64,000 nucleotides of DNA from Desulfobacteraceae bacterium (GTDB lineage Bacteria; Desulfobacterota; Desulfobacteria; Desulfobacterales; SKZT01), in assembly GCA_011389745.1 (NCBI GenBank), contig JAABTQ010000009.1, positions 58,689 through 122,688 of the forward strand. Direction: 5' to 3'. Position 1 is the stretch's first letter. Every line of letters begins with the position of its first letter. The translations under genes and the position numbers were made by a program. Positions 9,837 through 18,988 of this stretch are shown here, one piece after another. The notes under the pieces are model-generated. The model was not told where the DNA came from, did not search any database, and was given only the letters and a program-made list of their open reading frames with translations.

Positions 9837-10021
9837 TTTTTTCTCCTTTAAAAGTTTAGGTGAACTATAGCAAATCTGGTTCCCGTTGAGTCTGGCGGTT
9901 ATCCCTTTTATTTAAAATATTATGTCAAAAATGTGATTTTCTGTCAAGGATTGAGTCGGAGTGATAGTCATTCCCATAAGATCACCATTTTATTTTTTGG
10001 GAAAATAACAAAAAATTTCCT

Positions 10022-10912
10022 TTAATTAGACCTCACTTCTTCTTTTGAAACAGTCTGCTGTGAGGATTTGTGAATATCGATTATTTTGGTATTTCCAGCA
10101 TACGCCGAAGTTTCATATCGTGTTATTCCTTGAAGCTCATCAGTGATTGTTCGCATACGTTCGATTTGCCCCAGGGCTTTTTCTATATGGTCCATGGCCT
10201 CGGACGAGGTTTTCATTTTTACCGCCAAAATTTCCAGATGACCTGATAATGCTTGTAGAGGTTGATTGAATTCGTGGCAAACTCCACCGGCTGTTTCCAG
10301 AACACTTTCAAGCTTTTCTTTCAGCAAACGGTCTTGTGTGGCTTTGTTTTTGTCGGTAAGATCGGATAACACGGCCACAGTTCCTAAGGTAGTTCCTTTT
10401 TGGTTTTGTATCGGTGCCAGACTGAATAGAAAATCATGCCGGTTGCCATCGGCACATTGGACTTGGGCCTCAAAAGCATGAAAATCCGCATTTCCAAGCA
10501 TTACCATTTCCTGGTGATGATATAAGGCTGCCAGATCCGGTGGAATTTGCTCCGGCAGGTCCTGGGCACGATTTCCGATAATGCGGTCACGTGTCAACCC
10601 AAGCACCTGTCGCGCAAAAACCTGGTTGCATCCTTGAAAAATTCCTTGTTCATCTTTAAAATAGATGGGATTGGAAATGGTATTGATTAAAACATCAAGC
10701 TGTTGAAGATAGCTGCGTAACTTTTCTTCTGTTTTTTCGCGTTGGACTTCTTTTTGACTATGATTTTCTTCCAATTGATGGATTTCCAGTCTGGCTGCTT
10801 GAAGTGCCTTTTGCAGCTTGACCATGCGCTGGTTATTTTGCCGAAGGCCATGGATAGTCAACCCAACAAAACCGATAAAAAGAATAATGATGAACCACTC
10901 ATAGGAAGTCAT
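10022..10912 (-). CDS. Membrane-anchored PAS domain protein with HisKA-like H-box but no ATPase domain
   Basis: N-terminal TM; PAS-like NPIYFKDEQGIFQGCNQVFARQVLG; H-box GGVCHEFNQPLQALSGHLEIL; ends with no N/G1/G2 boxes. Confidence 0.7.
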   Translation of the reverse strand: MTSYEWFIIILFIGFVGLTIHGLRQNNQRMVKLQKALQAARLEIHQLEENHSQKEVQREKTEEKLRSYLQQLDVLINTISNPIYFKDEQGIFQGCNQVFARQVLGLTRDRIIGNRAQDLPEQIPPDLAALYHHQEMVMLGNADFHAFEAQVQCADGNRHDFLFSLAPIQNQKGTTLGTVAVLSDLTDKNKATQDRLLKEKLESVLETAGGVCHEFNQPLQALSGHLEILAVKMKTSSEAMDHIEKALGQIERMRTITDELQGITRYETSAYAGNTKIIDIHKSSQQTVSKEEVRSN

Positions 10913-11042
10913 AGATATATATCCTTAAAAAATATCTGGCTCGTGTGTTTTGCAAATTAAAAACAGAGTGATTAAAATAGCAGAAAATTATGTTGAATTG
11001 TAGTTTTTTTAAGGTCAACCCTATTAAAAGGCAAACCGGAAA

Positions 11043-12299
11043 ATGTCCCTGTCATTCGTTAGAAAGCTGCAAATATTTCTGCCCTTTGCTTTTGGTTATT
11101 TTCTATCTTATCTGTATAGAGTTATCAATGCGGTTTTGTCCCCTAATCTGGTAACCGACATCGGTCTGGGACCGGCGGAGTTGGGACTGCTTACCTCAAC
11201 TTATTTCATCACTTTTGCAGCCTTTCAACTTCCCCTGGGGGTATTGCTGGACCGTTTCGGTCCCAGGAAAATCGAAGCCGCTCTTCTGGTGGTGGCCGCC
11301 TCAGGTGCATTGATCTTTGCTTTTGCTGAAAGTATGAATGGCCTGATAGTTGGACGGGCATTGATCGGTCTGGGAGTGTCCGCATGTCTGATGGCCGCAT
11401 TTAAATCATTTGTGATGTGGTTTCCCATACAGCAACTGCCTCGAATTAACGGATTTCAGATGGCTATGGGCGGACTGGGTGCATTGGCGGGTACTACACC
11501 TGTGGAAATTGCGTTATCTTTTACCGATTGGCGCGGGGTTTTTACGGGGCTTGCAATTTTTACCCTGGCTGTGGCTGTGGCAATATTTTTTATTGTTCCG
11601 GAACGTAAAATGGAAAGCTGTGATTTGGGTGTTTCCGATCAGATCCGTGGCATCGGGCAAGTGTTTAAAGATATCAGGTTTTGGCGAATTGCCCCATGGA
11701 CCACCTTTTCTCAAACGACATATCTATCGATTCAGGGGTTGTGGGCGGGTCCATGGCTTAGGGATGTGGCCGGAATGGAGCGGTCGGGCGTTGCCGAAAC
11801 CCTGATGTATGTGGCCGTTGCCATGATAGCCGGTTTCATCATTCTGGGAACCGTGGCCGAACGGCTCAGTCGCAAAGGAATCCCTCTCATGACTGTGGCT
11901 GCCTGTGGGATGTGTCTTTTCATGGTACAATTGCTATTGCTCATTTTTGAACCTGTTCGTTGGGCTGTTCCGGTTATGATTCTCTTCGGATTTTTTGGTA
12001 CTTCGGGTATTCTGCCCTATGCCGTATTATCCCAGAGTTTTCCTTCCCATCGTTCAGGACGGGTCAACACAGCCCTAAACCTGCTGGTCTTTCTATCGGC
12101 TTTTTTGGCTCAATGGGGCATCGGTGCAATTATCGGTCAGTGGATGGTTACTGAAACGGGTGGATATTCGCCCATGGGATATCGAGCGGCTTTTTTCGTT
12201 TTGCTGGGCCTCCAGTTACTGACTTTTTTCTGGTTCCTCTTCACCAGCGGGCGCTTGGGAGAAAAACATCGGGTGTCCGATGAAAATCCTGAAGGTTAA
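11043..12299 (+). CDS. MFS transporter
   Basis: 12-TM-like pattern, LPLGVLLDRFGPRKIEA motif-A region. Confidence 0.85.
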   Translation: MSLSFVRKLQIFLPFAFGYFLSYLYRVINAVLSPNLVTDIGLGPAELGLLTSTYFITFAAFQLPLGVLLDRFGPRKIEAALLVVAASGALIFAFAESMNGLIVGRALIGLGVSACLMAAFKSFVMWFPIQQLPRINGFQMAMGGLGALAGTTPVEIALSFTDWRGVFTGLAIFTLAVAVAIFFIVPERKMESCDLGVSDQIRGIGQVFKDIRFWRIAPWTTFSQTTYLSIQGLWAGPWLRDVAGMERSGVAETLMYVAVAMIAGFIILGTVAERLSRKGIPLMTVAACGMCLFMVQLLLLIFEPVRWAVPVMILFGFFGTSGILPYAVLSQSFPSHRSGRVNTALNLLVFLSAFLAQWGIGAIIGQWMVTETGGYSPMGYRAAFFVLLGLQLLTFFWFLFTSGRLGEKHRVSDENPEG

Positions 12300-12306
12300 T
12301 CCGGTT

Positions 12307-13575
12307 TTATCGGTTTTCACTCGAAAAGGTCCGTATCTCTCTCAGTTTTATTTTTATTGGCACCCCGATATTTTCACGCAGTTTTTCTTCTGCGTTGTGG
12401 ATAAGTTTTTGCAGCATTTTGATTTCATCTGAAAACAGCTTTTCGTTCATGAGCAGCCAGACTTCCAGATAACTCCGGGCACCGTATTTTTCAAGATATG
12501 AATGCTGTTGTTTAAATATGTGACATTGCTCAGGAGCAAATCCCAGTGCGTTTTCCAGGTGTCTGGCAATTTGGGCCTGATGCAGTTTAACACCGTTGAT
12601 GGTTAACAGATCATCGGTTCTTTCACCCAACCATTCGATGCGAGCAAAGGGGCAGCCGCAGGAACATGGCTCGGTAATCAGTCTGGCTTTATCTCCGGTT
12701 CTGAAACGAATCAGGGGAAACGCCCGGGTGCTGAGCGAGGTAAAAACAACCTCCCCGATTTTTCCTGCGGATAGTGTTTCTTCGGTTTTTGGATCGATGA
12801 TTTCCGGAAAAAAATGGTCTTCGCTCACATGAAGCCCCTGGTGATTTTGGCATTCAAAGGCCATTGCCGGACCGGGCACTTCACTGAGGCCGTAATGAAC
12901 CCAGACGGAAACATGGAGCTTATCTTCCAAGAAAGCCCTGAATTCAGGGCCGACTGTATCTCCGACCAGGATCAGTGTTTTCAGATTCAAGCCTGTCGGG
13001 TTGAATTCCGAACGAAACATGTAACTGACCAGTTGAGAGGCTGATGAAGGTGTAGTAATCAAAACGGTGGTTTTGTAGTCCCGTAGCACCATCAGTTGCT
13101 TTTCCAGAGAAAGAGGTGTGTTTGGAATGACGCCGGCTTCAAGGGTTTCGGCACCGTCTTTGTAATCTCTTCCCCAGTTGGCCAAACCCGAGTCAAAGGT
13201 AATTTGAAGAATATCAAGAGCCGTGACTCCTGAGGCGGCCAGGGCCCGAGCTACCATTTCACGCCACACTTTCAGGTCCTGCTTGGTGTATCCGGTGACT
13301 GTGGGATTGAGATTGGTTCCAGGGGCGGTATGGATACGAACAATGTCTCTTAGCGGTACTGCAAAAAGTCCATAGGGATAATGTTCTCCCAGGTCTTTTC
13401 GCTCCATGAAAGGAAGTTTGGATAAATCCGCTATGGTTTCCACATGAAAAGGATCCATTTCATGTTCCTGAAACCGGTTTTGGTGAAACGGAACACTTCG
13501 AAAGGCCCTGTTTAATGTACTTTGGAGTCTCTCCAATTGCAGTTGAAGTCTTTGTTCAGAATCCGGATATTCCAT
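12307..13575 (-). CDS. Phenylacetate-CoA ligase-like AMP-binding family paralogue, apparently catalytically degenerate
   Basis: Collinear with the 18989-20290 PaaK, but has HTAPGTNLNPTVTGYT instead of [16 protein letters not shown] and lacks the terminal [10 protein letters not shown]. Confidence 0.8.
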   Translation of the reverse strand: MEYPDSEQRLQLQLERLQSTLNRAFRSVPFHQNRFQEHEMDPFHVETIADLSKLPFMERKDLGEHYPYGLFAVPLRDIVRIHTAPGTNLNPTVTGYTKQDLKVWREMVARALAASGVTALDILQITFDSGLANWGRDYKDGAETLEAGVIPNTPLSLEKQLMVLRDYKTTVLITTPSSASQLVSYMFRSEFNPTGLNLKTLILVGDTVGPEFRAFLEDKLHVSVWVHYGLSEVPGPAMAFECQNHQGLHVSEDHFFPEIIDPKTEETLSAGKIGEVVFTSLSTRAFPLIRFRTGDKARLITEPCSCGCPFARIEWLGERTDDLLTINGVKLHQAQIARHLENALGFAPEQCHIFKQQHSYLEKYGARSYLEVWLLMNEKLFSDEIKMLQKLIHNAEEKLRENIGVPIKIKLREIRTFSSENR

Positions 13576-13578
13576 AGG

Positions 13579-14322
13579 TTAACCCCTCCCGTCGTAAAAG
13601 TCTCCGTAGTCTTTGCCCAGATAAGCCCGTTTGACTTCGTCATCCGCCAGAAGGTCTTCAGAGTTACCCTGAAGCACCACGCGGCCTGTTTCCAGCACAT
13701 ACCCCCGGTCGGCTATTTTCAGCGCGGCCTGAGCGTTTTGTTCTACCAGTAAAATTGTGATTCCATTTTCCCTGAGTTGCACAAGTGTTTTCAATATTTT
13801 ATCCACCAGTAAGGGTGCTAAGCCCATGGAGGGTTCATCAAGAAGCAAAAGCGAGGGTTTTGCCATGAGCGCCCGCCCGATTGCCAGCATTTGCTGTTCG
13901 CCGCCGGAAAGCGTGCCTGCTGCCTGGCGGGTGCGTTCCTTGAGGACCGGAAAAAGTGTCATCACCATTTCCAGATCCTGTGCAATTTCGATGTGCTGTT
14001 TTTTTCGGTATCGGGTATAAGCTCCTAATTTAAGGTTATCCAGAACTGAGAGGGGCGGAAAAATCAACCGCCCTTCAGGGACAAGGCTGATTCCCTTCTG
14101 CACGATGGCCGGGGGGTGAAGTCCTTTCAGAGAGTCGTTTTTGAATGCCAATTCCCCTTCCCATCCGGGAAGAAGTCCGCAGACGGCCTGAAGCAATGTG
14201 CTTTTCCCCGATCCATTGGCACCGATAAGCGACACCAGTTCCCCCTCGGCCACAGACAGACTGACCCCTTTTATGGCCATGATTCTTCCGTAATAACATT
14301 TGAGATTTCGAATTCTTAACAT
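13579..14322 (-). CDS. livF: Branched-chain amino acid-type ABC transporter ATP-binding protein LivF
   Basis: GANGSGKSTLLQAVCG, LSGGEQQMLAIGRALMAKPSLLLLDEPSMGLAP. Confidence 0.92.
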   Translation of the reverse strand: MLRIRNLKCYYGRIMAIKGVSLSVAEGELVSLIGANGSGKSTLLQAVCGLLPGWEGELAFKNDSLKGLHPPAIVQKGISLVPEGRLIFPPLSVLDNLKLGAYTRYRKKQHIEIAQDLEMVMTLFPVLKERTRQAAGTLSGGEQQMLAIGRALMAKPSLLLLDEPSMGLAPLLVDKILKTLVQLRENGITILLVEQNAQAALKIADRGYVLETGRVVLQGNSEDLLADDEVKRAYLGKDYGDFYDGRG

Positions 14323-14334
14323 AACACTGTTCCG

Positions 14335-15138
14335 TTAACCCTCAACACCTAAATAAGCCGCCATGACTGCAGCATCACTTTGAACTTCCTTTGGTGTTCC
14401 CTCGGCCAGCTTTTTCCCCTGATCAAGAACAACAATCCTGTCACATATTTCCATAGTCAGGCTCATATCATGTTCCACCAAAAGCAGTGTGATTCCTGTA
14501 GCGCAGATTTTCTTCAAAAGGTGGCCAAGTTGTCGGGTTTCTGTTGCGTTCAGGCCTGCAGCGGGTTCGTCCAAAAGAAGGAGTTTCGGATTTGAGGCCA
14601 GCGCCCGGGCGATTTCCAAAAGCCGCTGCCATCCGAATGGAAGTTCGGAGCTTTTGCGATAAGCCAGTTCTTCGATACCCACGAAAGAAAGAATCTCCAT
14701 GGCGTTATCAAAAGTGTTTTTTTCTTCCCGGACCATCCATGGCACTCTGGTCACCGCACCCCAAAACCCGCACTTGCTTCTGACATGCCGGCCCACCATA
14801 ACATTTTCGATGACATTCATGCTTCCGAAAATTTCAACATTCTGAAATGTCCGGGCAATACCTATCCTCACCAGTTCATGAACCTGCCGCCCCTGAATGT
14901 GTTGATTGTCAAATATGATCCGGCCATCATCGGGCTTGTAAATTCCGGTGATCAGATTGAAAAGAGTAGTCTTTCCTGCGCCATTGGGGCCGATCAGTCC
15001 CTGAATCAGACCTGAATGAAGGTCAAAAGAAATATTCCGCAGGGCCTGCACACCTCCAAAGGTTTTGCTGACCGATTCAATTTTCAGCAGTGGATTATGG
15101 TTTATTTTTTGTTGTTCTCGATCGCTCATAAATATCAA
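14335..15138 (-). CDS. livG: Branched-chain amino acid-type ABC transporter ATP-binding protein LivG
   Basis: GPNGAGKTTLFNLITG, LLLLDEPAAGLNATET, ARTFQNVEIF. Confidence 0.92.
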   Translation of the reverse strand: MIFMSDREQQKINHNPLLKIESVSKTFGGVQALRNISFDLHSGLIQGLIGPNGAGKTTLFNLITGIYKPDDGRIIFDNQHIQGRQVHELVRIGIARTFQNVEIFGSMNVIENVMVGRHVRSKCGFWGAVTRVPWMVREEKNTFDNAMEILSFVGIEELAYRKSSELPFGWQRLLEIARALASNPKLLLLDEPAAGLNATETRQLGHLLKKICATGITLLLVEHDMSLTMEICDRIVVLDQGKKLAEGTPKEVQSDAAVMAAYLGVEG

Positions 15139-16045
15139 GGATTCCGCGGGTTAAGCCCTGCGGTGTGATAATCATTACCAGCATTAAAATCAGACCGTAG
15201 ACCACCATCTCGAAATCTGAAAAAGAGTGAAGCCATTCAGGAAGCATGGTCAAAAGAGAAGCTCCCAGAAGGGAACCCCAAATACTGGCCATACCTCCGA
15301 TAACCACCATGGTGACAATTTTTACTGATACCAGAAAACTGAAAGACTCGGGGCTGATAAAACTGACCATGTGCGCGTAGAAAAAACCGGACAGCGCAGA
15401 CAGTGCAGCACTGAAAACAAAAATTTCCAGTTTCATATTTCGTGTGTTTATGCCGACGGCTTTCGCGGCATTTTCACTGTCATGAATTGCTCTTAAGGCT
15501 CGTCCCATGCGTGATTTGATCAGGCGCTTACAGAATACAAAACTGATAAGGACAGTAAACCAGACCAGGTAAAAATAGTTACGGGCCGGAAAAAAGCTTA
15601 TGGGACCGATTTCAAGGGGTGGTATTCCCACAAACCCTGAAGCTCCTCCGGTAAGGCTTGACCATTCACGAAAAAGTATGTGAACGATCATCCCAAATCC
15701 GAGGGTGCCCATCCCCAGGTAATAACCAGTCAACTTTAATGTGGGAAGCCCAACGATAACAGCCACCAGTACAGCCAAAAAAAGTGCGCAAGGAAGTGAC
15801 ATCCATGGGTTTATGTTGTAATGGACGGTCAAAATTGCCGTGGTGTAAGCGCCGATTCCATAAAAGGCTGCATGCCCCAAAGAGATCTGCCCGGCATAGC
15901 CCATGAGCATGTTCAGTCCCAGGGCAAGAAGTGTATTAATTCCGATAATGGTAAGAAGCTGAAGATAATAGTGATTTTCCACCGCAAACCCGATGGCGGT
16001 AATCACTAAAAAAAAGATGCCGTATATGATCCGGTCTTGTGTCAA
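15095..16045 (-). CDS. livM: Branched-chain amino acid-type ABC transporter permease LivM
   Basis: GYAGQISLGHAAFYGIGAYTTAIL; GGMASIWGSLLGASLL. Confidence 0.92.
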   Translation of the reverse strand: MTQDRIIYGIFFLVITAIGFAVENHYYLQLLTIIGINTLLALGLNMLMGYAGQISLGHAAFYGIGAYTTAILTVHYNINPWMSLPCALFLAVLVAVIVGLPTLKLTGYYLGMGTLGFGMIVHILFREWSSLTGGASGFVGIPPLEIGPISFFPARNYFYLVWFTVLISFVFCKRLIKSRMGRALRAIHDSENAAKAVGINTRNMKLEIFVFSAALSALSGFFYAHMVSFISPESFSFLVSVKIVTMVVIGGMASIWGSLLGASLLTMLPEWLHSFSDFEMVVYGLILMLVMIITPQGLTRGILDIYERSRTTKNKP

Positions 16046-16075
16046 CAGGTCGTATGTTTCCTTTCTGAAATTCGG

Positions 16076-16954
16076 CTAAAACCGTTTGGCATCCTTGGCC
16101 ATAATGATTCCGCCGGGACGGACATACAGGATCAACAAAAGCAGTAAAAACGCGATAGCGTCTTTTAAGCTGGAAGAAAACAAACCGACGCCGAAAGATT
16201 CCATGATGCCGAGAAGCAGGCCTCCGAGGATCGAGCCCCAGAGGCTTCCAAGTCCGCCAAGCATGGCCGCACAAAAACCCTTAAGCCCCAGCATCGTTCC
16301 CATGTCATAACTGCACATGGTAATCGGTGCGATGATAATTCCGGCCACCGCACCCATGCCGGTGCTGAAAAAAAATGCCAGAAGAATCATTTTTTCCGAT
16401 GGAATCCCGGTCAACCAGGCAGCCTTTTTGTTGATTGCCGTGGCTTCCATGGCTTTTCCGGTAAGTGTTTTACGAAAAAACAGGTGAAGCATCAGCGCAC
16501 AAAAAAGCGCAATCAATACGATCCAGATGCTTTGAGGAAGCAGTTTGGCACCGGCAAGATCCACCGGCGGATGATCTGAAAACGCCGGAACACTGTGGGC
16601 ATCCTTTCCCCATATCAGCATTCCCATGCCCCGGAGAAATATGGATGCCCCTACCGTTATAATAATCAGGACAATGTGGTCGGGCTTGCGCACTGTCCTG
16701 ATCGCCGTACGTTCAAATAAAAAACCTACACATGCCACTCCAAAGACCGTCAAAAAAAAAGCCAGGGGAAGAGGAAGGCCGAAACCGGCCCAGAGTGTTA
16801 CCAGTCCCATAGCTCCAAGCATGACAAATTCACCATGGGCGAAATTGATCAGCTCCGTGGAACTGTAAAGCATGGAAAAACCTACGGCGATTACTGCGTA
16901 AATCGCACCGTTGGTAATACCGGAAAAAAGATACTGTAAAAGTTCCTGAGTCAC
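16076..16954 (-). CDS. livH: Branched-chain amino acid-type ABC transporter permease LivH
   Basis: GITNGAIYAVIAVGFSMLYSSTELINFAHGEFVMLGAM; GGLGSLWGSILGGLLLG. Confidence 0.92.
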   Translation of the reverse strand: MTQELLQYLFSGITNGAIYAVIAVGFSMLYSSTELINFAHGEFVMLGAMGLVTLWAGFGLPLPLAFFLTVFGVACVGFLFERTAIRTVRKPDHIVLIIITVGASIFLRGMGMLIWGKDAHSVPAFSDHPPVDLAGAKLLPQSIWIVLIALFCALMLHLFFRKTLTGKAMEATAINKKAAWLTGIPSEKMILLAFFFSTGMGAVAGIIIAPITMCSYDMGTMLGLKGFCAAMLGGLGSLWGSILGGLLLGIMESFGVGLFSSSLKDAIAFLLLLLILYVRPGGIIMAKDAKRF

Positions 16955-17028
16955 TTTGCCATACCGTTCTTATTAATCTGAGACACTTTTCAGGGCCGTA
17001 ATTCGGCGGCTTATCAGATGGTCATTAA

Positions 17029-17083
17029 GGAGTGCAAAAGCTGTGCTTATGCATCTGTCGCGAAAGCAAGGCTTTCGCACTCC
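17029..17083. repeat. Dispersed repeat GGAGTGCAAAAGCTGTGCTTATGCATC...CGAAAGCAAGGCTTTCGCACTCC
   Basis: Related copy at 52754-52808. Confidence 0.65.
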
Positions 17084-17096
17084 ATTTTTCTATTGG

Positions 17097-17225
17097 TCAA
17101 CAAAGAATCTCCCGTTGTCAAACCGCATCAAAAGATTCTTCGGTCGCCGTGGGTTCAGGCTGCATATCGAAAACTATGGTCTCTCACGGCTTTGGCACGC
17201 TTTCGAGTCGCTCCCTCAGAATGAC
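17097..17225. repeat. Partial composite palindromic repeat
   Basis: AACAAAGAATCT...AGATTCTTCGGTCGCC...GAGTCGCTCCCTCAGAATGAC; one outer arm absent. Confidence 0.75.
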
Positions 17226-17271
17226 ATAGTTTGGCTCAGCTCAGAATGACAAATCTTATCTTTTAAATATC

Positions 17272-17330
17272 CTGAACACTGAACACTGAACACTGAACAC
17301 TGCTAACACCTAATACCTAATACCTATCAC
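17272..17330. repeat. Heptamer tandem array, (CTGAACA)4 followed by (CTAAYAC)-type units
   Basis: ctgaaca x4, then ctaacac ctaatac ctaatac ctatcac. Confidence 0.85.
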
Positions 17331-17344
17331 TTTCATCTATGAAA

Positions 17345-18505
17345 TTACTCCAGGAGCTTCCAGGTACCGTTTTCGATTCGCACCATGACAAAAGCATCTT
17401 CGGCAAGACCGTTATGGTCCGTGGATGAGAAGTTGAAAGTTCCGGAAATACCCACCATTTCCTGAATATTTTCCAGATTATCCCGAAGTTTTTCCTTGTC
17501 GCCGTTTGTGCCGGGAAGCGCTTGTTTTAGCATCATCATAGCATCATAAGCATAACCGCCAAAGCCGGAAACAGCAAGGTTGTATTTTGACTCATATTCT
17601 TTGATATAGTCCATCAAGACACTTTTTTGTGGGTCGGTATCCGGAAGAAGGCCGGCCACGAGGATTTTTCCCGTTGGAAGAAAAATACCTTCAGCAGCCT
17701 CACCGGCCAGCTCGATAAATTTGGGGCTTGCCACCCCATGGCTTTGATACAGGGGGATATTGATTTCCAGTTGTTTGACATTTCTGGCCACCACAGCCGG
17801 CCCGGGGTTTGTGCCCCAGCAGACAATGGCATCCGGTTCCTGTTTTCGGATCTTGGTCAGTTGTGCGGTCATGTCGGTGTCTTTGGCGCCAAAACTATCT
17901 ATCTGAACAATATCAAGGCCGAAGGCGGCAGCTTGTTTTAAAAGCTGATCTTTTCCACTTTCGCCGAATGCATTGGATACGGTCAGGATTCCAATTTTCT
18001 TGATACCGTTGTCTTTCATATGCTGATAAACCGAGGCCACTGCCAGAACATCACTTTGCGCGGTTTTAAACACCCACTTTTTGACAGGGTCGGTAATAGC
18101 GATACCGGCGGCGCAACTGATCAGTGGTAACTCAGCCCTTTCCGCAAAGGGAATAACTGCCAGCGAAGTAGGTGTAGTGCTGGGACCAACAATGGCGATC
18201 ACATTGTCTTTGCTGATCAGTTTGGTAACACCCTGCACGGCCCTTTGAGGATCACCTTCGGTGTCGTAGATGACGGCTTCCAGCATACGACCATCGATTC
18301 CACCATCGGCGTTGATCTGATCAATCGCCATCTCCATGCTCTTTTTTTCAGGATCTCCCAAAAAAGAGGCAGGACCGGTTACACTGAAGATTCCTCCAAT
18401 TTTATAGGTGTCCGCTGCAACAGCGGCACTTGAAAACAAAAGGGGACCTGCTAGCAACAGTGTTAAAAGAAGAACGGTCTTTTTTGAAAAAATTCGGCAC
18501 TTCAT
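17345..18505 (-). CDS. ABC transporter substrate-binding protein (Leu/Ile/Val-binding family)
   Basis: Signal peptide then YKIGGIFSVTGPASFLGDPEKKSMEMAIDQINADGGIDG; adjacent to livHMGF. Confidence 0.92.
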   Translation of the reverse strand: MKCRIFSKKTVLLLTLLLAGPLLFSSAAVAADTYKIGGIFSVTGPASFLGDPEKKSMEMAIDQINADGGIDGRMLEAVIYDTEGDPQRAVQGVTKLISKDNVIAIVGPSTTPTSLAVIPFAERAELPLISCAAGIAITDPVKKWVFKTAQSDVLAVASVYQHMKDNGIKKIGILTVSNAFGESGKDQLLKQAAAFGLDIVQIDSFGAKDTDMTAQLTKIRKQEPDAIVCWGTNPGPAVVARNVKQLEINIPLYQSHGVASPKFIELAGEAAEGIFLPTGKILVAGLLPDTDPQKSVLMDYIKEYESKYNLAVSGFGGYAYDAMMMLKQALPGTNGDKEKLRDNLENIQEMVGISGTFNFSSTDHNGLAEDAFVMVRIENGTWKLLE

Positions 18506-18539
18506 GATTCTACCTCCTTATGGATAGTGGGTTGATGAT

Positions 18540-18971
18540 TTACATAGTGTAAAGGGTTTTACCATCAATGGTATTGATGTTGTTTTCCGCCAGCACATTC
18601 ATGGCTTTTTCCGTTTGATCGAATCTGAAAATCATCACAGCATTATTACCGCTTTGCTGCACAAACGCATACATGTATTCCACATTGATTCCTGAATTAT
18701 AGAGCACATCCAGAATCTTGTGAAGTCCCCCGGGGCGGTCCTCGACTTCCACGGCCAACACATTGGTTTTTCCAACGGTAAACCCTGCATTTTTGAGTGT
18801 TTCCATGGCTTTTTCATTGTTGTTGACAATCAGGCGCAGCACGCCAAAGTCTGAAGTGTCGGCCAGTGAAAGTGCCCTGATATTGACGCCGGCCTCAGCC
18901 AGAATGGCTGAAACCTCTGCAAGACGTCCGGCCCTGTTTTCTAAAAATACGGATATTTGTTCTACCTGCAT
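18540..18971 (-). CDS. ACT domain-containing protein (tandem ACT)
   Basis: [75 protein letters not shown]. Confidence 0.9.
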   Translation of the reverse strand: MQVEQISVFLENRAGRLAEVSAILAEAGVNIRALSLADTSDFGVLRLIVNNNEKAMETLKNAGFTVGKTNVLAVEVEDRPGGLHKILDVLYNSGINVEYMYAFVQQSGNNAVMIFRFDQTEKAMNVLAENNINTIDGKTLYTM

Positions 18972-18988
18972 ACTCGTCTCCTTGCTTT

